64,000 nucleotides of DNA from Treponema sp. OMZ 787 (GCF_024181225.1 NZ_CP051198.1:744001-808000), one strand, 5' to 3'. Numbered from the stretch's first letter, positions 46,362 to 55,369 are shown. The notes: generated from the sequence alone by a model not told the origin. A program made the numbers and translations.

Positions 46362-47810
46362 ATTAGCGAGAATAAAAATAAAAAACGAGCAATATTTTTT
46401 TCTGTTTTATTGGCAGTATTTCATACTCTCGGTTTTTTTAGCTCCTTGAATGCTATTATGACATCGCGGACTTCTCAAGGAGCTATTGCATGGACTGTAG
46501 GATTAAACTCTTTTCCGGTTATAACCGTTCCTACTTATTGGGTATTCGGCCGGAATAGATTTGACGGTTATGCAGAAGAGTGGAAGGCTAATTCCGATAT
46601 TACTGAAAACCGGATAAAAGAAATATCGAAAAACTTGGAACCTTATTTTGTAGAGCCGCCGGATGTTTTCCCTGAATATGAAGTGCTGAAAAAATTAGCT
46701 CTCTCTCCTTTTTTAAACGGGAACAAGATCGATTTATTATTAAACGGAGCGGAAACATATAAAAGCATTGAGGAAGGAATTGAAAAAGCAGAACAATATG
46801 TTTTGTTTCAGTTTTATATTTTAAAAGATGATGAGATTGGAACAAAGTTTAAAGATCAGTTGCTACGCAAAGCTAAAGAGGGTGTTGCCGTCTATGTTTT
46901 ATATGATGAGTTAGGAAGCAGGGGAATATCCAAAGAATGGTTAAATTCTTTTTCTGTGAATGGAATAAAAGTTCTTCCGTTTAATACTCAGCAAGATCAC
47001 CGCTTTCAAATTAATTTTAGAAATCATAGGAAGATTGTTGTTGTTGACGGTAAGGCTGCCTGGGTAGGCGGGCTCAATATAGGTGATGACCATTTAGATA
47101 AAGATCCCGTTTTTACGCCGTGGCGAGATACTCATTTGATGATTGAAGGGCCTTCGGTAATTGCGGCGCAAGCAACTTTTTTGGTTGATTGGCATTGGGC
47201 AAGTAAAGAACTTATAAGCGGTTTAAACTGGGAGCCTAATATTTTTAAAGGTGATAATGCCGATAAGAACGTATTGGTTTTAGCATCGGGGCCGGCAGAT
47301 AAATACGAAACAGCAAGTTTATTTTTTACTAATCTTTTAAACTCTGCCCGAAAAAGAATTTGGATTGCAACGCCTTATTTTATTCCTGATGAAGCAACTA
47401 TGACGGCTCTTAGGTTAGCCTTGTTAAAAGGAATTGAAGTTCGTATTTTAACTCCGAGGATGTACGATAATTGGTTTGTATTTAATGCTGCAAATGCCTA
47501 CCTTGATGAATTAGCGGATGACGGTGCAAAAATATATTTTTATGAAAACGGTTTTATGCATCAAAAGGTAATGCTCATAGATGATTCTTTATCGACTGTC
47601 GGAACCGTAAACTTTGATAACAGATCTTTTAGGTTAAATTTTGAAATTACGGCCTTGATAGCCGATAAACCCTTTGCATCGGAAATAGAACAAATGTTTT
47701 TAAATGATTTTGCTGTAAGCTCAGATGCTACGGCCGATTATGGAAATAAACAATCTTTTTGGATCCGTCTAAAGTCCAAATTCAGTACTATGTTTGCCCC
47801 GGTATTGTAG
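46362..47810 (+). CDS. cls: Cardiolipin synthase (PLD superfamily), apparent AUU start
   Basis: About 482 residues. The frame is open from 46353 with no ATG before the membrane segment; GGAGG at 46349-46353 is eight bases from an ATT at 46362, giving a basic N-terminus (SENKNKKRAIFFSVLLAVF) of the right type. Starting at the TTG 46410 would remove the first hydrophobic part. Two HKD motifs: HRKIVVVD and HQKVMLID. It joins two phosphatidyl groups to make cardiolipin at the inner membrane. ATT is a rare start, known for infC; a mutated ATG is the alternative. Confidence 0.85.
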   Translation: MSENKNKKRAIFFSVLLAVFHTLGFFSSLNAIMTSRTSQGAIAWTVGLNSFPVITVPTYWVFGRNRFDGYAEEWKANSDITENRIKEISKNLEPYFVEPPDVFPEYEVLKKLALSPFLNGNKIDLLLNGAETYKSIEEGIEKAEQYVLFQFYILKDDEIGTKFKDQLLRKAKEGVAVYVLYDELGSRGISKEWLNSFSVNGIKVLPFNTQQDHRFQINFRNHRKIVVVDGKAAWVGGLNIGDDHLDKDPVFTPWRDTHLMIEGPSVIAAQATFLVDWHWASKELISGLNWEPNIFKGDNADKNVLVLASGPADKYETASLFFTNLLNSARKRIWIATPYFIPDEATMTALRLALLKGIEVRILTPRMYDNWFVFNAANAYLDELADDGAKIYFYENGFMHQKVMLIDDSLSTVGTVNFDNRSFRLNFEITALIADKPFASEIEQMFLNDFAVSSDATADYGNKQSFWIRLKSKFSTMFAPVL

Positions 47811-47817
47811 GAGTATG

Positions 47818-48945
47818 CTAATTAGGTGCTTTGAAGTTATATATCGGTTTTACAAAATCTTTTACATCGGCAGTCGGCTTAATGTGTTTTAAAATTATTT
47901 CCTTATTTTTATAAGCAGAGGGTGCCTCATCCAATGTATTTTTTGTTGCAGTTGTAGTAAATATTCCGGCACTTTTCATTTCTTTTTGAAAGGCATTTAG
48001 TGAAAGCTCACTAAATGCCTTGGAGCGGGACATAATTCTTCCTGCCCCATGAGGAGCCGATTGGTTGTAGTTATCATTTCCTTTTCCTACACAAAATGCA
48101 AATCCGTCACGCATATTAAAGGGAATAATAAGTCTTTCATTTAATCCTGCTGAAGTCGCCCCCTTTCGAATAATGCCGTCTTCACCTATAAAATTATGAA
48201 CTGATTCTACCGTTTCTTCAATTTCTGCATTTAAAAATTGCGAGATTAGTTCTATCATTTTTTTTCGGTTTTCTTTTGCATATTTTTGAGCAAAATAGGT
48301 TGCCCTTAGATAAGCTTTTCCTTCATCACTTGTTGTAGATAGGTATTCTAAGTTTTTATCTTCAGGGGTGAGAAGTTTCTGTTCATCTAAAAGCTGCTGT
48401 GCTTTTTTTTGATAAAAAACGGCAATTTGAAGACCTAGATTTCTGCTTCCTGAATGAACAGTCAGCCATAATCTTCCTTGAGAGTCTCTTCCAAGCTCTA
48501 TAAAATGGTTTCCGCCTCCTAAGGTTCCTATACTTTTTAAGGCCCTGTCCTCATCCATATTAACCTTTTTTGATTCTTCTATAATTTCTTCTTCAAATTC
48601 TTTATTTGCTATTTTTATGTCTCGATGAACTGATCTTCCATGAGGAATGTTTTTTTTGATAAAGTTATCCAGCTCTGCAAGATCCGGATTTTTTATATTG
48701 AGACGGGCGGAAAGAATTCCGCAGCCGATATCTACACCCACAATGTTTGGGATTATGTATTTATCTATATTCATCGTAAAACCGATAACGGCTCCCTTGC
48801 CTGCATGGCAGTCCGGCATTATTGCTATGTTTGTGCCTTCAAATGCCTTATGATTGAGAAAGGTTTTTATTTGTTTTTCGGTTTCAGAATCGATTGAATC
48901 GATCATTACACTAGCTTTGTTGTATGTTCCTTCAATTATTTGCAT
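47818..48945 (-). CDS. rtcB: RtcB family RNA ligase, short form
   Basis: 375 residues, compared with about 400-480 in canonical RtcB. Motifs: DCHAGKGAVIGF, NIVGVDIGCGILSA (metal-binding Asp/Cys), GTLGGGNHFIEL, TVHSGSRNLG and SAPHGAGRIMSR, whose His after GMP transfer is the guanylylated site in the full enzymes. It joins 2',3'-cyclic phosphate and 5'-OH RNA ends. No clear Shine-Dalgarno before the ATG. Ends 7 bases from the convergent cls gene. Confidence 0.9.
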   Translation of the reverse strand: MQIIEGTYNKASVMIDSIDSETEKQIKTFLNHKAFEGTNIAIMPDCHAGKGAVIGFTMNIDKYIIPNIVGVDIGCGILSARLNIKNPDLAELDNFIKKNIPHGRSVHRDIKIANKEFEEEIIEESKKVNMDEDRALKSIGTLGGGNHFIELGRDSQGRLWLTVHSGSRNLGLQIAVFYQKKAQQLLDEQKLLTPEDKNLEYLSTTSDEGKAYLRATYFAQKYAKENRKKMIELISQFLNAEIEETVESVHNFIGEDGIIRKGATSAGLNERLIIPFNMRDGFAFCVGKGNDNYNQSAPHGAGRIMSRSKAFSELSLNAFQKEMKSAGIFTTTATKNTLDEAPSAYKNKEIILKHIKPTADVKDFVKPIYNFKAPN

Positions 48946-49030
48946 GAGTTTATTTTAGCATAAGGAAGGTAAAAAGTCAAATTGGATTTATAGGATGTAT
49001 ATTTATATAGAAATATAAAGCGGATAGTGG

Positions 49031-49036
49031 TATAAT
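49031..49036 (+). promoter_or_regulatory. Extended -10 promoter of the interrupted hydrolase
   Basis: TGGTATAAT (TATAAT 49031-49036) without a clear -35. It is followed by a short leader with AAGGGGGG before ATG 49077. Confidence 0.45.
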
Positions 49037-49076
49037 GAATTATCCTGTATTGAAAAAAATTGAATAAGGGGGGCAA

Positions 49077-49826
49077 ATGACAATTCATGAATTCGGCCGG
49101 CAAAACAGCGAAAAGATACTTTTGATTCATCCTTCTTGTGTAAAATGGGATTATTTTGAGAAAGTTATTCCCTTGCTTGAAGACCGATATCACTTAATTG
49201 TTCCTGCCTTGCCCGGCTATGATTTTGATCGGGAAAGTGATTTTACAAGCGTTGAACAAATTGCTTCGGAACTGAATGAATGGATGATGGAACAAAAAAT
49301 CGAAGGCCTTTATGCAGTGTACGGCTGCTCTATGGGAGGTTCAATAGCCTTACTTACAACCCTGGAGAAAAGAACACGAATAGATCACTGCATCATGGAC
49401 GGCGGAATTACACCTTATTAGCTGCCTTGGCTCTTGACACGCTTTATTGCCTTGCGCGATTATCTTATGGTGATGATAGGAAGAATAGGCGGTGTAAAAT
49501 TATTGTCAAGAGTTTTTTCTACGGATGAGTATAGCGAAGAAGACATCAAATACGCAGCTGAAGTTTTGCGGCACAGCAGCCGGAAGACTCTATGGAGGAG
49601 TTTTGATTCCTGCAATAATTATAAGGTGCCTTTTCCTATTCCCGTCCTTTCCACAAAAATTCATTATTGGTATGCCGAGACTGAAGAAAAAGCTTGCTCC
49701 TGGGATATCCGCTATATGAAAAAATATTTCCCCCAAACAGATTTTAGGATTCTGCCTAAGCTCGGACATGGCGGACTTGTTTTGCTTAAACCTGAGTTTT
49801 TTAAAGAGATGGTTGTGGGGATGTGA
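49077..49826 (+). pseudogene. Alpha/beta hydrolase interrupted by an amber codon
   Basis: From ATG 49077 the frame reads through ILLIHPSCVKWDYFEKVIPLL and VYGCSMGGSIAL (nucleophile elbow G-x-S-x-G-type: GCSMGG) to GITPY, TAG at 49419-49421, then continues in the same frame with LPWLLTRF to 49826. C-terminal LPKLGHGGLV holds the catalytic His. A CAG-to-TAG change explains it. The rest of the gene has no other break, so the mutation is recent. Confidence 0.85.
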
Positions 49827-49942
49827 AATTAACTGCTTAGGATTAAGTTTTAAGAATTGTTTAAAAACTATTGGTATTGAAAAATTATAAAAATATTGAT
49901 AGGATTAAAGTTAAAACAAATTAATGCTTTTGGGGTGTAATT

Positions 49943-50608
49943 ATGGAGAAAAATATAGATATAAAGGAAGAAAATTATACAATGAAACATAAAACCTGTT
50001 TTTTGGATAAATGTCCTAAATTGAGATATTTTTTTGATTGGATCTTTAAAATAATTTTTATGGTTTTTAATTTTATTGTAATACCAATATTATTTGTTTT
50101 AACATTTTTAATTTTATTGTATATTATACAAAATATTATACAAAAATTTCCTCTCGATTATAAAAAAACTATAAGCAGTATTATAAGTGCAGTTTTTTCA
50201 CTTGTCATTGTACCTGTTCTTTTATACTATTTTAAAACATTGGATGAACGTAAATATTTAATTTTTGAAAAAAATTGGGATGTTTTTGAAGAATTATCTG
50301 GTATTTTGATGGAGATTCATAGAAATTTACAAAATAAAGGAGATGATAAAATAAAATTATTGATAAAATTTATACAAACTCATGAAGCAAAAATTGTAAT
50401 GCTTTTTCCTGATAGTTTGAATGAAGCTATAGCAAAGCTTATTTCTGAGTGTGATCCAAATAAAAAAAATGATATAATAAATAAAATTTTTTATACTAAT
50501 AATTGTATTAAAGAGATAAGAAAGATAGCAGGTAAAGGTTTTTATTCTTATATACCGAATTATCTTACAAAAAATATTACTAAAAAAATGGAGGAAAAAC
50601 AAAAATGA
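49943..50608 (+). CDS. Small inner-membrane protein, unknown
   Basis: 221 residues. Two hydrophobic segments near residues 35-62 and 77-97, then a soluble, Lys/Ile-rich domain of about 120 residues. The base composition is very AT-rich, like the next gene. The start follows GGGG with good spacing, and the gene overlaps the start of the DUF4145-type gene by four bases (ATGA), so the two form an operon. This arrangement of a membrane protein and a DUF4145 protein suggests a defence or membrane-sensing pair, but only by association. Confidence 0.6.
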   Translation: MEKNIDIKEENYTMKHKTCFLDKCPKLRYFFDWIFKIIFMVFNFIVIPILFVLTFLILLYIIQNIIQKFPLDYKKTISSIISAVFSLVIVPVLLYYFKTLDERKYLIFEKNWDVFEELSGILMEIHRNLQNKGDDKIKLLIKFIQTHEAKIVMLFPDSLNEAIAKLISECDPNKKNDIINKIFYTNNCIKEIRKIAGKGFYSYIPNYLTKNITKKMEEKQK

Positions 50609-51373
50609 TAGATATAGATTTTGATAATAAAAATTATGTTTGCCCTTATTGTGGAAATTCACAATCTTTTACTGATAAATATTATAAAAAAAACTTGGCT
50701 TTTTTCACAAAAAATTTTATTTGGTGGAAAAGAAGTTAAAGCTGAAAAAGAACTTGAAATTTACCTTTTAAAATGTGGAAATCCTCACTGTAAAATGTTT
50801 TCAGCTACTTCTTTTGATACAGTGACAAAAGAACAATTTGATATTTTCCCTGAAAGAGTATATAAAAAATTTTCTGAATATATACCCAAACAAATTCGTT
50901 AGGATTATGAAGAAGCCTGTATGATAATAGATAAAAGTCCAAAAGCCGGAGCAACATGATATAGACGTTGTTTACAAGGTATGATTAGGGATTATTGGAG
51001 AATAAAAAACAAGACTCTTGCTAAAGAAATAGATGATCTTAAAAATAAGATTCCAAATAATCAATGGCGGGCTATAAATAGTTTAAGAAAAATTGGAAAT
51101 ATTGGTGCTCATATGGAAAAAGATGTAAATATAATAATCAGGATAGAATATGATGAAGCAAAAAAAATGCAAAAACTGATAGAATATTTATTGGAAAAAT
51201 GGTATATAGCACGTCATAATGATGAAGTGTTATTTTCAGAAATTGAAACAATTTCCAATAGTAAAAAAGAACAAAAAAATGAAAAAGTTATTTTATGTAG
51301 ATTATTATCAATGGCAGGTATAATCACTTGTTTAATTAAGCTAAAAATAATAATATTTGCTGAACATACATGA
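50605..51373 (+). pseudogene. DUF4145-type gene broken by a frameshift and two stops
   Basis: ATG 50605 overlaps the previous stop. The frame begins with zinc-ribbon CPYCGN, shifts near 50700 (LAFFTKNF versus the continuing frame with ILFGGKEVKAEKELEIY), then carries TAG at 50900-50902 in QIR*DYEEAC and TGA at 50957-50959 in KAGAT*YRRCLQGMIRDYW. SPKAGA...RRCLQGMIRDYW is the core of DUF4145. Three separate breaks show it is dead. Confidence 0.8.
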
Positions 51374-51382
51374 GCTATTTAC

Positions 51383-51914
51383 TCACCTATCTGCAGCAAT
51401 CTGTATACCGTAGCCTGGATCGGTTTTATAGATATCGGCTGACTCCGTTTCAATGGTGTATGTTTTTGCAAGATGGGAAAAAGAGGCTGATGGGCTTATC
51501 TGCATTGAGGGAATAAAAAGATGTTTCCATGGTTTGCCCTTGTGTGCGGTGCTCCATTCCGAAACGGTTTTGCAGTAGCGGAATGCACGGTTTTTCTTTG
51601 CAATGACATCAGGTAGTTCCTGTTTGTCTTCGCCTTTTACTTCAATGAGATAAATGCAGGAGAATGTTTCGGCTACAAAATCAGGTTCGTAATGCTTGCC
51701 TCCGTTGTATTGCAGATTGAATTCTTTTTTTGCAGGACGAAGCCATTTTTGAACCGTCTGATCTTGTTTCATAATTCTAGCGAGGATGAGTTCCGGTTTG
51801 CTGTCGAACTTTGCTTCCTCAAATACTCCTTTTTTGATACCGGTAAACACAACCGATTGTATGTCTTTGTTATAAGAATCAAAGAAACGGGAAGAAGCCG
51901 AATATGTGTGCAGT
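51383..51914 (-). pseudogene. C-terminal remnant of a type III restriction-like helicase gene
   Basis: Open from about 51914 (after a TAA) to 51383; HTYSASSRFFDSYNKDIQSV leads into FTGIKKGVFEEAKFDSKPE and YEPDFVAE...IYLIEVKGED, the PD-(D/E)XK nuclease end of type III-like Res proteins. About 175 residues remain of a protein usually of more than 800. The helicase motifs are missing. A matching N-terminal piece lies at 53509-53652 on the same strand. Confidence 0.75.
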
Positions 51915-51956
51915 TTTTAGAAGTTTTCAGTTTTATGAGTAACAAATTTGAGTGAC

Positions 51957-51986
51957 TTGACACCTACATAGTAATTGCAGTATATT
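51957..51986 (+). promoter_or_regulatory. Promoter of the nuclease-like gene pair
   Basis: TTGACA at 51957-51962, 18-base spacer, TATATT at 51981-51986. RNA start near 51993, about ten bases before ATG 52004, which has no Shine-Dalgarno. Confidence 0.6.
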
Positions 51987-52003
51987 TTAATCAGAAGAAA
52001 ATT

Positions 52004-52789
52004 ATGATTTCTGCATTTAAACATAACAAAATTACGATAGAAGTGTGCGAAGATTCTCTTACATCCTGTATTTTTGACACGTTTTTTTTACTGCCTTCAA
52101 CTTTTCTCTGGGAAATACTACGCAACGCTATAATTGCAACTCCTGAAAATACTCAAAAGAGCATACCTAAAGAAAAAATAGGACAATTAACACATTATGA
52201 ATTTTGGCCACATTGGGCACCTTCAGGAACGGAAAATGTAAACTACGTTGAACCCGATGTGTTTATACGCTTTTCAGAATGTGATGTTATAATTGAAGCA
52301 AAACGGTATGAAATAGGTCAACAAAACCCTTTGCAGTGGAAAAAAGAAATTATCGGCTACCGCAATGAATACGGTAAAGATAATAAACAATCATACCTTA
52401 TAGCTCTTGGAGGTCTCCTCAATAGCGGTATCAAAAAAATAGAAGGTGTATCTATATTTCAATGCCGATGGAGCAGTATACAGGATATAATCTGTAAAAT
52501 ATTGGAACATGAACAGAATAGCGTAGTTTGTTTAATACTGAAATTAGTACTACGCTATTTTGAAATTCATGGATATGTGCAAATAAAATGGTTAGAAGAA
52601 CTGAGTGCGGGGGATAAAATGTGTAAGAACTACAGAAAAAGCAATTCACAATCAATCAGTTTTCTGTTGTGTCATAATGATTTTAAAAACTATTTACCCT
52701 TTCAAAAGTTCAGTACTTTAACCCCTGTTTTAAGAAACTATAATCAGTCTATCAGTATTCTAAAAACTACTTGGGAGGAATGGAAATGA
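52004..52789 (+). CDS. PD-(D/E)XK nuclease-like protein, first gene of a pair
   Basis: 261 residues. YVEPDVFIRFSECDVIIEAKRYE fits the restriction-nuclease core: Asp in PD, Glu and Lys in E-x-K. The protein's N-terminus (EILRNAI...) and C-terminal half (WLEELSAGDKMCKNYRKSN) match no family I recognise. The gene has its own promoter, overlaps the next gene by four bases (ATGA), and stands in opposite direction to the flanking remnants of a restriction gene. I infer a defence or mobile-DNA function. Confidence 0.6.
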   Translation: MISAFKHNKITIEVCEDSLTSCIFDTFFLLPSTFLWEILRNAIIATPENTQKSIPKEKIGQLTHYEFWPHWAPSGTENVNYVEPDVFIRFSECDVIIEAKRYEIGQQNPLQWKKEIIGYRNEYGKDNKQSYLIALGGLLNSGIKKIEGVSIFQCRWSSIQDIICKILEHEQNSVVCLILKLVLRYFEIHGYVQIKWLEELSAGDKMCKNYRKSNSQSISFLLCHNDFKNYLPFQKFSTLTPVLRNYNQSISILKTTWEEWK

Positions 52790-53418
52790 GTACAGAGTGT
52801 AAACCAGATGATTTTGATGCAGCTATGGCAGATGTAAGGGGTGCTTTTCGTCTATTGTATACCTATAATCGGCTGATATTGGATTTAATGAAATACATAT
52901 CAGCGAGACTTGATACGCCGTATGCAGGTGGTTTAGCTAAGTATGGCGATCCTAGTCCTGGAAACGGAGAAGGTAATTTGGATAATTGGGCATGGGATTG
53001 GTTAAATATGTATTTTTATGAATTTCATTTTAGAACAAAACATGAAGATATAGGATATAGTTTTTCCATTTTATTGCAAAGTGATACGGGGTTTTGGGAT
53101 AGTTCATGTGATGAACTTGATATTGACAGATACACTGCAATAGAGAAATCAAAAACTCGCCTTATATTTATTTTAGGAAACAATTATTGGAATATCGATT
53201 ACTTTAAAGAAGACAGCAGATTAAAATCTATAGTAGCCACAACAGATAGTGAATTTAAAATAGAAGATCCTAATGGCGGGAAAGGTTATATGCTTTGCAA
53301 GATGTTTGATATAAAAGATTTTAAAGATAGAAATGCTACAGAACAATCTTTAAAGAAATATGTAAACTATCTGAATCGTAAGGGGATTACGGCTATTAAA
53401 TTGAGAGAATTGGATTAG
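52786..53418 (+). CDS. Unknown protein partnered with the nuclease-like gene
   Basis: 210 residues from ATG 52786, chosen because GGGAGGA precedes it; the frame from 52771 starts within that site. No motif recognised. It is acidic and mixed alpha/beta (AWDWLNMYFYEFHFRTK, SFSILLQSDTGFWDSS, RLIFILGNNYWNIDYFKED). The start overlaps the nuclease stop (ATGA), pointing to translational coupling and a shared job. Confidence 0.6.
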   Translation: MSTECKPDDFDAAMADVRGAFRLLYTYNRLILDLMKYISARLDTPYAGGLAKYGDPSPGNGEGNLDNWAWDWLNMYFYEFHFRTKHEDIGYSFSILLQSDTGFWDSSCDELDIDRYTAIEKSKTRLIFILGNNYWNIDYFKEDSRLKSIVATTDSEFKIEDPNGGKGYMLCKMFDIKDFKDRNATEQSLKKYVNYLNRKGITAIKLRELD

Positions 53419-53508
53419 CTTTTTCTATGTAGTTGTCGATTCATAGTCTGTTGTGCAAGTTGTGTTTTTGTATTTTATATTCTCCCTCTCAGAGTGTTCA
53501 AGCTTCTC

Positions 53509-53652
53509 TCATGAACTTTCGGAATAGCACCATACTAACAATGGCTGTTTGCAATCATATATTTTGATGAACTGCAAGTATTTTTGAGGTTTTCTGAGAC
53601 TCATTATTCCTGCAATGTAGTCAGCCGTGTATTCGGGAAAACGGTTTGGCAT
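53509..53652 (-). pseudogene. N-terminal remnant of a type III restriction-like helicase gene
   Basis: ATG 53652 with AAGGAAT before it starts a 47-residue frame MPNRFPEYTADYIAGIMSLRKPQK..., which then ends in TGA. The stretch ADYIAGIMSLRKPQ is, from memory, the start of the same Res-like proteins whose C-terminus lies at 51383-51914. The rest of 53419-53724 holds nothing else I can support. Confidence 0.6.
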
Positions 53653-53724
53653 TGGTCTATTCCTTTTCTCCTTCGTTTTCAGTATGTGATAAAATCCATT
53701 GTTTTATTATTGAGTTCAATAAAA

Positions 53725-53994
53725 TCACTGTGCAAGTTCCTTATATGCTTCAAGATTTTTATGTATAAGATTATTGGAAACTTCAAAAAGTTTTTTGTCC
53801 GAAACAATTTCAGCTTTTGTTCCAAATAATGAAGTATCCGATAATTTATCTGCTTGAGTTTCTTTTGTGTTTTTTTCGTGCGTTTGTTTACTCAATTCTT
53901 TATTTTTTAGAAATAAATATTCAATATAATGCTGTACTTCCTGCTGCAATTCTTTTGAAAGTAAATTATATTGATGTAACATTACCTCATTCAT
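53725..53994 (-). CDS. Small helical protein, antitoxin-like
   Basis: 89 residues from ATG 53994 (AAAGG before it); a TTG start at 54015 is less likely. NLLSKELQQEVQHYIEYLFLKNKE resembles the helical core of DUF2281-type antitoxins (LPEELKQEVxxFIEFLLxK). It lies 14 bases after the end of the broken brnA gene, so it may once have been co-transcribed with it. No toxin-like partner is seen. Confidence 0.5.
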   Translation of the reverse strand: MNEVMLHQYNLLSKELQQEVQHYIEYLFLKNKELSKQTHEKNTKETQADKLSDTSLFGTKAEIVSDKKLFEVSNNLIHKNLEAYKELAQ

Positions 53995-54007
53995 GCATAC
54001 ATACCTT

Positions 54008-54198
54008 TTAACCAAATACGGCTTTTCTTAAAATTGCATTTATGAAAGTTTGATATTCCTTTCCTTGAGCTTTTAGGGCTTCTATAATATCCGTATCAAT
54101 GGTTACTTGTACAGTTTCTTTTTTACGTTTTTGTGATTCCTTACGCAGTTCATAATAAGGGCGAAACTGTTTAAGGTCTTCTTTCGTCTGTTTGGGAC
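54008..54198 (-). pseudogene. brnA antitoxin, C-terminal part (interrupted by the insertion sequence)
   Basis: Reads PKQTKEDLKQFRPYYELRKESQ to VTIDTDIIEALKAQGKEYQTFINAILRKAVFG, the ribbon-helix-helix end of BrnA, stopping at 54008. Its upstream half is at 55361-55469, beyond the insertion sequence; the two halves join without loss at the 9-bp duplication GTTTGGGAC. Together they give a complete antitoxin of about 100 residues. Confidence 0.85.
54190..54198. repeat. Target-site duplication, left copy
   Basis: GTTTGGGAC directly before the left end of the insertion sequence; the same nine bases follow the right end at 55361-55369. Confidence 0.9.
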
Positions 54199-55360
54199 CA
54201 CGGCTTACGCATGAATTCCTTAGCTAAATAAAACATTAAACCTAAATGAATCATCAAATGTACAAAGCATTTTCTTCCTTTTCAGAGTTTTACCGTTTTG
54301 ATACATTTTCATTCGATTAAAGCAAATCCTCCTTAAAATTGCTATGTTTTCAGCAGTATTTTTTTCTCGAATTTGACATTCATCGTCTCTAAATATTACA
54401 TCCAGCGACCAGTGTAAGGTGTTTTCTATTGTCCAATGTGTTCTTACAGCTGTTACAAACTCATTTATATCCTCTATACTGCTAATAAAGTAACGCTTTT
54501 CACTGTATTGTTTGCCTTTGCACCTTACAGTGCTTTTGACCATTCCAAAACTCTTTAAATTTGCCCATTTATTGTTATCTGCAAACCAGTTTATATTAGA
54601 AGAAAGAAAGTATTCTCTTTTTTCTTCTCTGCCATGCCCTATATCCAAGGTTTCAAATCTTAAAAGTGTGTTTTGAAAGTCTTTATCTTCTATAGAAAAA
54701 TAATCTTTTACATCATTATACGCTGCCGGTTGATTTTCTTTTAGAGCCAATACATAATCACATTTTTTCTTTGTGATTTCTTTTGCTATTTCTTTTTGAC
54801 AACCCATGGCATCTATAGTAATTATCGAGCTTTTTAGTTTTAAAAGGTTAAGGAGTTCAGGAATTGCTGTGATTTCATTCGATTTTTCAGCACATTTTAT
54901 TTGTCCTAGTACAACTCCCGCTTCGTGAGCGAATGCACTTACCAAATGAATACCTCTACTTTGTTCACTTGCACTTCCACGTAATGTTTTTCCATCAATG
55001 TGAATGTATGAACCTGCTGGAATATTAAGGGATTGTTCAATCCACGAGATAAAAAGGTTTTGAAATTGTTTGGGATTAATCATCGCAAGGACTCTTCCTA
55101 TGGTGTCGTGCGAAGGAACTCCATTTTCTAACAAGAGTCCTACCTCATTTTTTGGCCAATCCTTTTTTACTTCGGCAAATTCCCCTATTTCAAATACAGT
55201 TTGAACTCCGCTACAAACAGCACACAGTGCTATTACCAATATTTCGCTGATTAGATGTTTTACTTTGCCAGACTGACGATTATCATTAAGTTCGTTAAAA
55301 TATTCTTTTAATGTTTTCATACTTTAAATATCGGCTATTTTTTTTCATGCGTAAGCCGTG
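54199..55360. mobile_element. Complete ISAs1-family insertion sequence, 1162 bp
   Basis: Seventeen-bp perfect terminal inverted repeats CACGGCTTACGCATGAA (54199-54215 and complement at 55344-55360), 9-bp target duplication, and a full-length DDE transposase on the minus strand. It sits inside the brnA antitoxin gene. Both ends and the transposase are intact, so it may still be active. Confidence 0.92.
54220..55320 (-). CDS. ISAs1-family transposase
   Basis: 366 residues. N-terminal domain LKEYFNELNDNRQSGKVKHLISEILVIALCAV (H-repeat/DUF4338-like type), DDE residues in YIHIDGKTLRGS, IITIDAMGCQKEIA and HWTIENTLHWSLDVIFRDDECQ. Moves the 1162-bp element. No frame break. Start ATG 55320 is 24 bases inside the right end repeat. 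Confidence 0.95.
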   Translation of the reverse strand: MKTLKEYFNELNDNRQSGKVKHLISEILVIALCAVCSGVQTVFEIGEFAEVKKDWPKNEVGLLLENGVPSHDTIGRVLAMINPKQFQNLFISWIEQSLNIPAGSYIHIDGKTLRGSASEQSRGIHLVSAFAHEAGVVLGQIKCAEKSNEITAIPELLNLLKLKSSIITIDAMGCQKEIAKEITKKKCDYVLALKENQPAAYNDVKDYFSIEDKDFQNTLLRFETLDIGHGREEKREYFLSSNINWFADNNKWANLKSFGMVKSTVRCKGKQYSEKRYFISSIEDINEFVTAVRTHWTIENTLHWSLDVIFRDDECQIREKNTAENIAILRRICFNRMKMYQNGKTLKRKKMLCTFDDSFRFNVLFS

Positions 55361-55369
55361 GTTTGGGAC
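55361..55369. repeat. Target-site duplication, right copy
   Basis: GTTTGGGAC directly after the right end of the insertion sequence. Confidence 0.9.
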
